Part shown: positions 1 through 12,165 of the stretch, piece by piece | Layout of the letters: each line of letters begins with the position of its first letter | How positions within the stretch are numbered: position 1 is the stretch's first letter | NCBI RefSeq assembly: GCF_000346465.2 | Contig: NC_034013.1 | Coordinates: forward strand, 3,035,912-3,099,911 | Direction of reading: 5' to 3' | Length of the DNA stretch: 64,000 nucleotides | Origin: Prunus persica | Taxonomy: Eukaryota > Streptophyta > Magnoliopsida > Rosales > Rosaceae | The notes under the pieces: model-generated | The model's database searches: none | Seen by the model: only the letters and a program-made list of their open reading frames with translations | Told to the model about the DNA's origin: nothing | Translations under genes and position numbers: made by a program

Positions 1-2093
1 GGGTTAAAGTGGTAAGCAAAAATACTCCCATTATGTTAAGGTTCCTATTGGGTGAGGAGAGGGGAGATAAAATTTTTAAAAATGTAAAAAGTTGGAAGTC
101 TTTTGATATTTTCAATGTGTATTAATTATTTTTAAAAATTAATAATATATTTTAAATGTAATCTTAACCATTGAAAACCTCCTTTATATATATACACAAC
201 AATCTATACTATTTGTTCCTTCTTAATCAAAGTAATTTGTGCTTATATGTTATATGTGTAAAAAGTATTAAACTTGCATTCAATATGTTGGTTTTGCTCT
301 AGACAATTGGAATACTATAATTATCAAGCTCCGATGAATATACTTATTTTATATATGGTGTTTCATGTATAAAATAATTTTATAATCGAAAGTTTAAACT
401 TTAAATGAAGATAGTTTAAAATTTTTAAAAATACATACCAACATAGAATACAAAATGGAATAGTATGATTCTCTCTATTTACCACATATGTAGTACGTTT
501 GCATATAACAAGCACACATATGCATTTTTGTTATATTCAAACAAGCACATTTGTCAAAAATATGTAGTCTTAAAGTTATATACTACTATGTTTAGTATAT
601 TTTTTTGGCTGAGCCTATATTAGTATATATGAATATTTGTATGTGGGTACTAAAATATAACAAATAAGAAATGAAATATATATACGACCTATACACTAAA
701 AATAATGCAATATATAATTAGAAACTCTGAATTTTTTGGAAAAATTAGATCAGATCGGAGAATTTCGGAATTTTTCGAATTAGAATTTCAGAATTTTCGG
801 CATTTATTGGAAATATCGGAATCGAATTTATGGGAGTCGATTTTTTTTTAAAATATTCAGACCGAAATTGGTCGAAAACGAATTTTTCAATCCAATTTAC
901 ACCGCTAGACTAGAAGATTGGGGACTATAATTTTTTATTTTTTTTTATTTTGGTGAGAAAGGGATTGGAATATTTGGGTTGTAGTAGTGGGGCAGGTTGG
1001 ATCTTGATTATCTAGTGGAGGGTGGGAGCTGTGGAGACAGGGAGAGATGACGGGTTATAGGGTTCGTGGAGGGAAGATGCTAAGAATATTAGGGTAGGGG
1101 CGGTGGGGTTGGGGGAAGCGTGGTGGTTGGACATAACCAAAAAAGAAGCCCTTATCGGTAGGAGGAGGAGGCTGGGGAGTGGTTGATTTCTAAAAAATGT
1201 TATTTTAATGTTAATTTTTATATTATATTATATCTTTATTTTTATTTTATATTATGAGTTCTTTTTATTTTAATTGACTAGGTTTGGATTTTTTTACACA
1301 TGAAATTACCAAAAAGCCCCTGCCACATAATCAATTTTGCCGGCCTTTTGAATGGAGTTAACAACAAGAGACAACTTAAAATACCAAACATAAGTCAATG
1401 AAGAAAAGTGAAATTTGACCATAATTTCAAGAGTACTACGATAAATAAGCCTTTTTAGGAAATATTAGAAGTGGTTTTGCTATTGCTGACAATCAAAATC
1501 AAGCACTCAATAGCATTTGAAGCATTTGAAGAGACTATTTCAGAAGTTCTTTTTTTTTTCCCTCCTTTATACAACGGATATTGGGAAAGGGGAGAAATCA
1601 AACCTAAAACCTAAGAAGAGAAAAAACTCTTAATCACTTGAGTTACAAATCTCTTGCCACATGCCCCCTTGCATGCTAAAATAAAGAGGACTAAAATGTA
1701 ACCTCGAAACAAAAGTACAATTACAGCATGGGCTAATAGATAGACACCGCGCATAAACTAGAGGGAACCAAAAGGTAATTAACCTTCAATGAAAATAATA
1801 AGGAAATTTCATTTGGAGCCAGCCAGCTGCACTTTTTAGGCATTGGATTATCAAAAGGCTAAAAAGGTCATGTTGTGGTTTTATCGAGAAGGAAAACTTG
1901 GAAAAGAGAGAAATGTAACTTTTTATTTTAAAGATTGATCAACAATTTTGTGTCTCAAAAATCGAAATGAAAACTTCAATATTTATTGACATTTTAAAGT
2001 ATGAAGACCCAACGTAATTTCACTATAAGAGCCATTGTATTGGCCCCGGAGAAACCAGTGGAGTACAACATTATATTTGAATGTTCCGCAAGA
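1..2093. other. AT-rich intergenic DNA, no gene recognised
   Basis: No exon-like coding stretch is visible. Around 725-905 there is a patch of repeated TTCGGAATTTTTCG-like words that ends near an ACACCGCT motif, which looks like a worn MITE, but I found no clear TIR or TSD. The last few dozen bases should include the 3' UTR of the minus-strand gene that ends at 2094. Confidence 0.5.
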
Positions 2094-2979
2094 TCACAAG
2101 TACTTGACCATACCACGACCCTCCACACTTAGTTTTGTGGCCTGAAGCTGCTTCTTCTTCGGTGCCTTCAACTGCTGCAACTTCCTATTCATCTGCCATT
2201 ACAAAAAATACAAAGAATATATAAAATATTAACGTTTCTTTATATACTATATCAATGGAGATTTTGCAAAGGGCACCTCAACAAGAAGCATACAATTGAA
2301 TAGTGGAGTCCAATTTTCCTGTTACCAAATGCCCTTTGGCCACCCTGTTTCCCTTAGTTTTTTGACATGTGGCAAACCACTTAACAGCACTTAACTCTGT
2401 TAAAGTCCACCTCTCATCATCCCACCCAGCCAACTACCATCCTCCCGTCCGCCTTAACCCTCTCGGATCCAACCCAACCCGACCATCACAGCCCATCCCA
2501 CCCCATCTGCTCTCACACACACTCTCTCTCTCTCATCCAAATTCTATTATGTGCTTTAAACGGGTTGCAATGAGTCTGAATCTTCCATGTGTATGTGGCT
2601 TTCGTCCATTAGACTTGGTTTTGCCATAAAACACATTCAACCCAACAGAAAACAATAATCATTTGATGTTCATCTACGGTGTGGGTTTCAAAAGGCATCT
2701 TCCCAAACGTCTCTTGCCCACTCGAACTCCAGCTCCTCACCCTTTGATGAATCTGATGACAATTATGTTAATGTTTGCACCACACATACCAACTTCCAAC
2801 AACTCCAATACAACCTATTTCTTCTCTGAACTAGATACCTTGAGGTTGATAGCAACCTCAACAGTATAAGGAACGAACCCAATTTGACATTTTCCTTCTT
2901 CCATCAATTGAAGGGAGATGGGTTTCCAACAAGATATTCCGTGCTTATTAGAATCTTATGCTCGTGGGGTTTGGGTTGG

Positions 2980-3065
<86 letters not shown>

Positions 3066-6000
3066 CCTAGGTGGTGGGGTTTGGTTGGATCCGAGAGGGC
3101 TTAAGTCGGAGGAGGAAGGATGGGGGTTGGCTGGGTGGGTTGGATGATGGGAGGTAGACTTAACAGAGTAGTAAAGGTACACCCACGGCCCAATAAAGGG
3201 AAAATAACCTAAGCTGCGCATGGGTAGAAGTAACAGATCTAAAGGTAGCTGAAAGAAATTCTCAAACAATGGAAACCTTGTTCAGATTGTTGACCGTACT
3301 AGATGGAAAAAATGATGCCCACTTAGATGCCGAGTAGCTACCACATATTTTATTTTGTTTATCAATTTGTGCTTATATATATTTACCAGTAGCAAAAAGG
3401 AAACCCACCTTCATACGGCGCTGATCCTGTATCGCTTGTTTAGCACGGGCTCTGATTTCATCAGGATCAATCTTAGATTGTGGGCGCACCACAAAATCCA
3501 TTGGTGTCGCTTCTGGCCTTGAGGCATGTTGCCTAGAAGATGATTGGCCAGATTTTCTTTCCCTGTATCGAAGTCAAAATTAAAATGAAAGAAATGCCCC
3601 TTAGACAAAAGCGCCAGAACAAATAAGCAGCAATTGAAGTTTAACCCTTTGGGATTATTAAGAAGCATGTTTAATCTATCCTCAAATTATACCTTGAAAA
3701 TTCATCCAAGTCCAGATCACCATCTCTAGATTCCATTCCTGTACCATTATTCACTGGCCTGTGTAATAAAATATCAAATGTAATTTAATACAACTAAATG
3801 CACCAGATTTAAAGAAAACGTATATTGAGTTCAACACGGATTTGCATGCATGCATAGGAGCAATAAGGTATTGTTCACACAAGGAAAAAAAAAAGTCTCA
3901 CAGTACTTTTTCACTGGTGGCCTTCTAAAGGGAACCCTGTCATCATCAATGTTTCTCATATCCTCAAACCTCGTACTTTTATTAAATATAGGTCGACTCT
4001 GCAGTCATGTGAAACAGATCAGATGTCAACACCATTGCATACAAAACATAAAGAATACCATTTAGTGAGCATTAAAACTGGGATTAACAAATAATTAGCA
4101 TCTCAAGGAAAATTTATCTATGGTTAATGGGGAAATGGGGTTCTTCAATCTGATTAGTGCCACAGTTTTTTCAATGAAAATATCCTTAAGAAGAATAAGA
4201 TCTGCACGTATTTTTATATGAAAGAAAAATTGGCAGAAAAACTCCATATGGCTATGGAAGGCAAGAACTGGAGAACAAAACAAATTACCCATTTGTCAAC
4301 CAATTCCTTCGCAAGCTTTCTGTTGGAAGTTGTTTCCTCATCAGATTTTGACAAAAACATGATGACCTGCCCAAGAACAAAGTAGATCAGTTCAAGTTGT
4401 CACATTAATTGGAAATCCATAACAATTGTTTGAAGCCTCGTAAAATCATAACCTTCTTTTTTTTTTTTTTTTTTCCCTAAGAAAGCAGATCCTAACCTTT
4501 CCAAGGCCACTCTTTTTCAGTTGTTCTCTTCTATCATATTGCTCTAGATCAATGGGGAACTGCATAGCAGAAGCAACATTTCAGGTTCTACTGTTGACAA
4601 CCATTACTAAATGTCACATACTAAAATGGGTAAGAAGGTATATACATCTGTCAAAATCTTCAAAATTGCTGCACGTATATTTATATTTGGTAAACTTCCA
4701 TCAGGAAGAGGTTCAAGCCAATTCTTCAGCAGAGTTAGCACTCCATGATCTAAGAACTCTTGTTGAAGCTGCTTCCTGCAAAGACCACAGCTAAAATCAG
4801 AAAGTATTCTCACAATTTTTTTTTGAAAAGGAAAAGTATTCTTACAATTGATAGAGAGAGGGAGAGAGATATATATCGCATGCAACCAGCTTACTTTGAG
4901 AGGACCTCTGTAAGAAGAGGCAACTTCTTGAGCTTATTAATGGCAGGTTTCCCCTGTCTATTAAATTCTGCATCTTCTTCAGCTGTAACCTCGAGCTCAG
5001 CCATGACATTCTCAACCAGCAATGCTATTTCTGCTGGACTTTTTTCATTTTTCTTCCTTTTCTTACCCATCTTAAAGAGTTCCTTGATTTCATCATCTTC
5101 CTCACCCTCCTCAGCCTAGAAAAATCCAAACAATAAACAAATATGAAAAAGCTATTCCCATGACGAAACCATATAGACAAAAGTAGTAAGCAATAAACAT
5201 GCTTAGTGAGTCATCAGTTGCAATCAACATCAGGTATCTGATATAAGTTGAAGACAGGAAACGTTGTCTATCAACCAAAGTTCCACTATATCTTGTGCCT
5301 TTAAATTCCATGCTGTGGCATTATAACATTAGCATATAGATCTAAGGATGATAGAAAACAAAAACCTGAGGATGATGACTAGGAGAGCGTTCATTGTCGC
5401 TTCCATACCGGTCAGCAGGATGCACACCAGTGTCATCTATAAAGTTGTCATCATCAAATGTCCTGACACCCTCCTGATCATCCTATAAAATTGAACAGGA
5501 GAAAACAATTAGTAAGTTACAAAAGTAAGCTTAAGTGAATATCAGTAAGACAATACATTGTAGTTATGGAAAACAAAAATCAATCAGGCACGGTTATTTA
5601 ACACCTATAGATTCTGAACATCATCAAACAAACAGATTCTCGCTGACAAAATTGCAGTTGGCACAATTTAAATGTAAAATCTTTTAGAAGAAAATGGGAT
5701 AACAAGAACCAAGACATTTTTCACTATAAACCATTATTCTTGCAAAACCATGACAGAAAAACTACATCAATTAAATACTTCTAGACAAAAGTTGTTGTAG
5801 ATATCAGAAATTAAGCTCTTCAATCTATATAACACTTCATCGGCTTGCAAATTCAAAGATAAAATCAGCAAAAACAAATCAAACAACTATTTTTAAAAAC
5901 TATGTATACATCATAATTGTTAAAACAAAGCAAACGAAGACCAATTCAACTCAATCATTTAACAGTCGAGAGCAACTCACAAAATCGCACAACCCCACCA

Positions 6001-6568
6001 TATTTGTAACCTCAGAATAAAACCCAAATGCTAAAAGGAAAACAAAATACTGATGATAACCTCAGAATCGCCGCCGGCGATGGTGTCCCACATCTCCTTG
6101 ACCTCACCATCCGTGGCCGCCTTGTCGGAAAAGGATCTCCTTGGAAATTTGGGTCCCTTCTTCTCTCCCTTATGCCTCTTCTCTTTCTTCAGCCTCTTCC
6201 CACTGCCCTCATCGCCATCCTCTCCATCATCGTCCACCAAATCAGAGCTCACAGGCAGTTTTCCCACGTGGCTCTTCTTGATCAGCCGCTTCCTTGGCTT
6301 GGATTTCAAGGACGAGGGGTCGGCATCGTAGACGGGGGTCTGGGACTGGTCTCGATCGCGCAAATCGTCGTTGTCTTCTAGGCCGTCATCTTGGTGGGGC
6401 TCGGGAGATGGGTCACGACCCGCTCCGAAGTCATCGTAGTCCATCAATGGTTCCCCATCTTCGTCGCGGTACCTGAAACCAATAGTGGCGATTAGATGCA
6501 AGGAATCGAAGAAAACCCTAACCCTAATTTTGCGAGATAAGGGCGTACGGATCGTCTTCGAAAGCCAT
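2094..6568 (-). CDS. IWS1: IWS1/SPN1-type transcription elongation factor (11 exons, 483 aa)
   Basis: Coding exons read on the minus strand are 6549-6568, 6061-6472, 5366-5482, 4895-5115, 4646-4775, 4497-4559, 4289-4366, 3907-3998, 3693-3758, 3409-3562 and 2094-2192. All introns are GT-AG, the phases join without a break, and the total is 1452 bp. Exon 1 is only 20 nt and joins to read MAFEDDPYRDEDGEP, the typical start of plant IWS1. Residues 1-235 are acidic and lysine-rich and look disordered. Residues about 243-347 form the TFIIS N-terminal (LW/Med26-like) domain, with motifs LPNINIRAAILKILTDFPID and DRREQLKKSGLGK. A basic tail follows, ending EGRGMVKYL. IWS1 works in the nucleus with SPT6 and RNA polymerase II in elongation; in Arabidopsis it also acts in brassinosteroid-responsive transcription. 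Length fits the family (about 500 aa). No internal stops, so it looks functional. Confidence 0.93.
2985..3063. repeat. (AG)39 microsatellite in IWS1 intron 10
   Basis: An uninterrupted AG dinucleotide run of 79 bases lies in the last intron (2193-3408). Read on the gene's strand it is a CT tract. It is long enough to be highly polymorphic. Confidence 0.95.
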
Positions 6569-7031
6569 GGTGCGGTAGTGATCAGGATGCCAAACTGCGA
6601 GATATCACGAGTTTCGTTCCGCCAACAAGAATTCAAGAAATCCCAAATTGCACGTTTGATCCCTGTTGCCCTGAGAAAAAAATTTGAAGAAAGAAATACA
6701 GAAAACAAACCCTAACATGAATTTAGGAGCCAGATAAATTGATCGGTGAACAACCCATTAATCGTAACCCTAAAACAGAAATACCATAACCAGTTTAAGC
6801 ATGTCCTAGACCCGTGACAAATTGAGGAACTATAGGAAAAAGATGAGAGCACAAATCAGTTCCATACTCATCAGCGTGACCAGAGAGGACGATAGGTGCT
6901 TCAACCGGGTGCCAATGGAGGAGCAACGGAGAGAGAATAAGAAGAAATAGAGTGGCTGGCTGGGCGATGATGGAGCTTCTTTCTGTCCTGTGTTATTTGT
7001 GCTCCATAAACCACCTGTTAGACAACATTTA
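6549..7031 (-). promoter_or_regulatory. IWS1 5' UTR with first intron, and proximal promoter
   Basis: The minus strand shows a probable noncoding first exon ending at 6868 with donor GTATGG, an intron at 6671-6867 ending in TTTCTCAG, and a second exon from 6670 that carries the ATG (6566-6568). The segment from about 6669 to 6995 is homologous to the 5' UTR exon and first intron of the bZIP gene (45869-46209, plus strand), including shared words such as GAAGCTCCATCATCGCCCA and GGTCACGCTGATGAGTA. The first-exon start is uncertain. A Harbinger-like element begins at 7032, so little native promoter remains next to the gene. Confidence 0.6.
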
Positions 7032-7365
7032 GGGGTCGTTTGGTACACAGGCTTGGTTTGGACTGGTTTGGACTAAATTTAGTACCATGTTTGTTTCATT
7101 TAATTCTAGTCTTAGATGGGATTGCTAATACCAGGCCCACCAAAAATACCTCATTAGGAGGGGACTACTAAACCCATGTAGAAAGGGAGGATTAGCTAGT
7201 CCTATGTTCACCAATGTATAAGATACATATATTATATTGTAATACTAATAACATATATTACTATTATTATTATTATTATTATTATTACATACACATATAC
7301 TATAATGTACATATATACATGTATATACACATATACATGTATATATATATAAACACATATATACA

Positions 7366-7758
7366 CAGAGAGCTTCCATTGAGGGATCCCTCTTATTTGA
7401 GGGACACCCCTTGTAGGCCCCACTCCGGATTGTATTTCACTAATCCAAACCGTCTATTTTGTAGATACTCATTCAAAGATCATCCCTACAAAAAATCACT
7501 TGAATCCGATATCATTTGACCACTCAATTAAGTTATTGAAATTTTAGCATTTTTTTGAAGTACCGTGTTCATTGATTTTGTAAGACACAATTGGATGTCG
7601 AAACGGTTTCCGATTTGTCTAATTTTTTGTAAGGATGATCTATGAATGAAGACCTAAAAAATAGATGGTTTGGATCATTGGGAAAAAAATTATAGGGAAC
7701 CCTAAAGGGCGTCCCTCAAATAATTTTATTTGAGGGATCCCTCAATAGAAGGGGATTG
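7366..7758. mobile_element. (TA)n-associated MITE, copy 1
   Basis: About 393 bp. The left end is CAGAGAGCTTCCATTGAG followed by palindromic GAGGGATCCCTC. The right end is the inverted form, reading GAGGGATCCCTC then AATAGAAGGGGATTG. Compared with copies 2-4, this copy lacks about 10 bases of the AAATAAGCTTATTT palindrome near the left end. It is flanked by AT-rich simple repeats, and no coding capacity is seen. Confidence 0.8.
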
Positions 7759-8060
7759 CATATATACATATATAATATATATATAAATACATGTAGATAT
7801 ATACACATATATTATTATTATAATATACTCATATACACATACATATTAATATTATAATAATACATACATGTATACATGTATATATGTAATATATATTATA
7901 TTATATATTAATGTACATATATACACGTATATACATATATATATAAACACATATATACATATAGATATATACACGTATATTATTATTATAATATACTCAT
8001 ATACACATACATATTAATATTATAATAATAGCATATATGTATATATGTAATATATATATA

Positions 8061-8461
8061 CAGAGAGCTTCCATTGAGGGATCCCTCAAATAAGCTTATT
8101 TGAGGGACACCCCTTGTAGGCCCCACTCCGGATTGTATTTCACTAATCCAAACAGTCTATTTTGTACATACTCATTCAAAGATCATCTCAACAAAAAATC
8201 ACTTGAATCCGATATTATTTGACCACTCAATTAAGCTATTGAAATTTTAGCATTTTCTTGAAGCATCGTATTCATTGATTTTGTAAGACACAATTGGATG
8301 TCGAAATGGTTTCCGATTTGTCTAATTTTTTGTAAGGATGATCTATGAATAAAGACCTAAAAAATAGATAGTTTGGATCATTGGGAAAAAAATTGTAGGG
8401 TACCCTAAGGGGCGTCCCTCAAATAAAATTATTTGAGGGATCCCTCAATAGAAGGGGACTG
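8061..8461. mobile_element. (TA)n-associated MITE, copy 2
   Basis: About 401 bp, in the same orientation as the other three copies. It has the complete nested palindrome CCCTCAAATAAGCTTATTTG near its left end. TATATA-type repeats flank both sides. Confidence 0.8.
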
Positions 8462-8587
8462 TATATATATAAGTATATATACATATATGTGTATATATAT
8501 TATACCCATGTATGTATTATAATATACATATACACACGTATATACACATATAGATTATATATTTATACTATATGTATATATATTATA

Positions 8588-8985
8588 CAGAGAGCTTCCA
8601 TTGAGGGATCCCTCAAATAAGCTTATTTGAGGGACACCCCTTGTAGGGCCCACTCCAGATTGTATTTCACTAATCCAAACCGTCTATTTTGTAGATACTC
8701 ATTCAAAGATCATCTCTACAAAAAATCACTTGAATCCGATATCATTTGATCATTCAATTGAGTTCTTGAAATTTTAGTACTTTCTTGAAGCACCGTGTTC
8801 ATTGATTTTGTAGGACACAATTAGATATCGAAAAGGTTTCCGATTTGTCTAATTTTTTGTAAGGATGATCTATGAATGAAGACCTAAAAAATAAATTGTT
8901 TGGATCGTTGAAAAAAAATTTATAAGGTACCCTAAAGGGCGTCCCTCAAATATTATTTGAGGGATCCCTCAATAGAAGGAGACTG
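8588..8985. mobile_element. (TA)n-associated MITE, copy 3
   Basis: About 398 bp. It is recognisably the same family but has more substitutions than copies 2 and 4 (for example GAAGGAGACTG at the right end) and a shortened right-hand palindrome. Confidence 0.8.
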
Positions 8986-9545
8986 TATATTATAATATAC
9001 ATATATACATGTATATTATTATTATAACATACCCATATATATTATCTATTATAATATACATATATATATATATATGTATATGTATTATACCCATGTATAT
9101 ATTATAATATATAGATACACCTATATGCACATATATTATATACATGTATATACGTATATATATATATATGTATATTATAATATATAATATATATACATAT
9201 ATTATACATATATTATATATAGATATGTATTTTATAATATATATAATGTATATGTATATATACATACATATATAATATACATATATACACGTATATACAT
9301 GTATATTATTATTATTATTATTATAACATACCCATATATATTATATATTATATTATACATACATATATATAAATATATGTATATGTATTATACCCATGTA
9401 TATTATAATATACATATATACACCTATATACACTTATATATATATGTATGTACGTTTATATTATTTAAAATATATAATATTATTATAATATACTTATATA
9501 CATGTATATATACATATATATTATATGTATGTATATATACATATA

Positions 9546-9945
9546 CAGAGAGCTTCCATTGAGGGATCCCTCAAATAAGCTTATTTGAGGGACACCCCTT
9601 GTAGGCCCCACTCCGGATTGTATTTTACTAATCCAAACCGTCTATTTTGTAGATACTCATTCAAAGATCATCTCTATAAAAAATCACTTGAATCCGATAT
9701 CATTTGACCACTCAATTAAGTTATTGAAATTTTAGCATTTTCTTGAAGCACCGTGTTCATTGATTTTGTAAGACACAATTGGATGCCGAAACGGTTTCCG
9801 ATTTGTCTAATTTTTTGTAAGGATGATCTATAAATGAAGACCTAAAAAATAAATGGTTTGGATCATTGGGAAAAAAATTGTAGGGTACCTTAAAGGGCGT
9901 CCCTCAAATAAAATTATTTGAGGGATCCCTCAATAGAAGGGGACT
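9546..9945. mobile_element. (TA)n-associated MITE, copy 4
   Basis: About 400 bp. ATATA flanks both sides. Immediately to the right, 9951-9960 repeats the first 10 bases of the family (CAGAGAGCTT) and then returns to TA repeats, as if a fifth copy had been cut off or the array had duplicated by slippage. Confidence 0.8.
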
Positions 9946-9975
9946 GATATACAGAGAGCTTATATATATTATAAA

Positions 9976-10011
<36 letters not shown>

Positions 10012-10160
10012 TTTTGAAAAAATAAAAAAAATTCTAGTCCTAGTCCAAGCATACACCAAACGCAGGATAAGTGTTATCCAACTTAGACCAAGCCAAGTTA
10101 AGCCAAACCAGTCCCTAAACATAGTCCATGCCAAGACAGTCCTGTGTACCAAACGAGCCC

Positions 10161-10665
10161 TTAGGGAGTAATTGAAAAAAAAACAACTCCAACAATGCTC
10201 ATTATTCATCTCATAAAATACGAGGTTTTTAGTTGCTTTTAAATTTGAAAAGGGAGAAAGACTCGTGGCTCTCTAAAATTTAATGATGTTTTAATTTATG
10301 AGTATTTTAAACTTTTAATATATATATATAAAGTAAAATGTAAAGCATAATGAAATATTCAAAATACTTTGGTCAATACAAACATTAAGAGTTTAAAAAA
10401 ATAAAATAATGGATCCTATTTTTATGGAACACAACTACTCACTATCTTTTTCAATTCTAAAATATTTAAATTTTTTCAATGAAAACCCCTTGCAGGTGCG
10501 AAAGTACGTGCGGAGAGGCTAGTTAATACTAACTATTTTTTATATTATTTTTTAATAGAGATTGACAAATTAAAAAAGAGTTATAACATATATGACTAGA
10601 GAGTATAACTGGAGTTAAAATTTTATATAGAGCTCCTAAAATACGGGTGCATTCTAGTCATTTTA
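10161..10665. other. AT-rich spacer, nothing recognised
   Basis: Noncoding sequence between two Harbinger-like elements. It contains a short TA run near 10319-10330. No repeat boundary or exon was found. Confidence 0.5.
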
Positions 10666-11744
10666 GGACATGTTTGGTACTCCTCACTATATTGGATTGG
10701 GTTAAATAGCACTTAAAAACCCATGTTTGGTAAGAGGGGGACTAACTTAAATGAGACTAAATAGTCTAACAGTAAAAAATTTGCCTTACTCGCTCGTTCA
10801 ATATAACGAGCTTGAAACATGGCTAGCAAAATAGCAAGCTTGCTAAACAGAGCAAGCGAGTCCGACGATAACCAACTTCTTCTTCTTCACCTAGAATAGT
10901 CACTCAAACCATCCACCACCAATTCAAACCCAGTCACTCAAACCATCCAGCACCAATTCAAACCCAGCCACTTGAATCAACCACCACCAATTCAAACCCA
11001 CCCACTCAAATCAACCACCACCAATTCAAATCCAGTGAAACTAAAACCAAATTCAACCACCAATGTCAAACCCAATTGAACTCTCTGAAAAATCATCAAT
11101 CATCGATCATGGCTCAATGAAATCAGATGGAGATTTGTGACTTCAAAGGAGATGAAAATCTGTGACTTCAAAGGGGAATAAGAGGGAGAAAATGATGAGG
11201 AGGCTGAGAAAGATTGGGATGGGGAGATAGAAAAGGAGAGAGAAGGAGAAGGATATCATTGTATCAATATTGGAGAAAAAAAGAAAGAACTAGAGAGTGA
11301 GATCGGGAGGAAGAGAGAAAAAAGAAAAAAGAAAAGGGGCCTGGGAAGGAAGAAGAAAAAGAAAAAGAAAAAGAAAAAGAGGAAAAAACGGAAGAGAAAA
11401 GAAAAAGTAGAAAAAAGAAGAAAGACATGAGATAAAGATAGTTTTAGTTTTTAAAAATATTATAATTTTTTATTTAATAAATTATACATTTTTCGTTGGT
11501 TTCTTTGTTGCATTTACTTAGTTTTAGGTCAAAATCCCTAATGAATTTTAAATATTTAAATAATTGTTTTAATCCGACACAGCACCAAATATAGGTCTTC
11601 ACTATTTTTACAATCCAACTTTTTAGTCCGACTCAGCACCAAACGTAGGTCAGTACTTAATCCAGCTTAAGCCAATCCGAACTAATCCAAGACAGTCCCA
11701 GGATTTAGTCCAATCCATAATAACCCGGTGTACCAAACGACCCC
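10666..11744. mobile_element. Second Harbinger-like non-autonomous element
   Basis: The left end GGACATGTTTGGTACTCC (10666) and right end GGTGTACCAAACGACCCC (to 11744) are imperfect inverted repeats related to those of the 7032-10160 element. TTA flanks both sides (10663-10665 and 11745-11747). The interior has a CCACCAATTCAAACCC-type tandem motif at 10910-11050 and a purine-rich AAGAAA tract at 11280-11430. It has no transposase. Confidence 0.65.
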
Positions 11745-12165
11745 TTAGCTCCTTATCTTCTCACTTCTCTCTCCCTCTGTCCCTCTGACCCTCTCTTCTC
11801 TCCCATCTTGAACCCAAACTTAGGGGGTGAAACAGTAAATAAGCTTTTTATGTTTTGGTTGGGAGAAAATTCCCAAACTTTACATTGATTCACAAAAGAA
11901 AATCAATTTTCGTAATTTCCCATCAGAAGGGAAATCGAAGATTCCTATCCTAAATTTGTTAAGGCCGGAAAAATAATTAGAAAATATCATTTCATGTTTA
12001 ATTAGCGCAGAAATTGGAAATACAATTTATTTAGTTTTCATATTATATTCCTAAATAAGAAATATGCATTAAAAATTATAATTAGACTTTTTATTATAAA
12101 TGATTTTTGAGGTTTGTGAAATTATCATCTTTAGTCATTAATGTTTTTTTTGTGACACTAATGGT
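11745..12165. other. Spacer, nothing recognised
   Basis: Contains a CT-rich stretch at 11755-11800 and AT-rich sequence. No boundary or coding signal is visible. Confidence 0.45.

Larger units (their letters stand above)
7032..10160. mobile_element. PIF/Harbinger-like MITE bloated by nested repeats
   Basis: The ends are inverted repeats: GGGGTCGTTTGGTACACAGG at 7032-7051, and its near-perfect complement at 10141-10160 (19 of 20 positions). Both sides carry a TTA duplication (7029-7031 and 10161-10163), which is the TWA-type TSD of PIF/Harbinger elements. Native sequence appears only near the two ends (to about 7210, and from about 10025). The centre is AT-rich TATA/ACAT microsatellite with four copies of a second MITE. 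No transposase is visible, so the element is non-autonomous. Confidence 0.75.

Noticed and set aside
2884..3269. Open frames on both strands across the AG tract (R-E and S-L repeats)
   Set aside because: They are translations of the (AG)39 microsatellite inside an IWS1 intron; low complexity, no domain.
7214..9562. Several 60-100 codon frames rich in Y, I and M
   Set aside because: Products of TATA/ACAT microsatellite; no start context or conservation.
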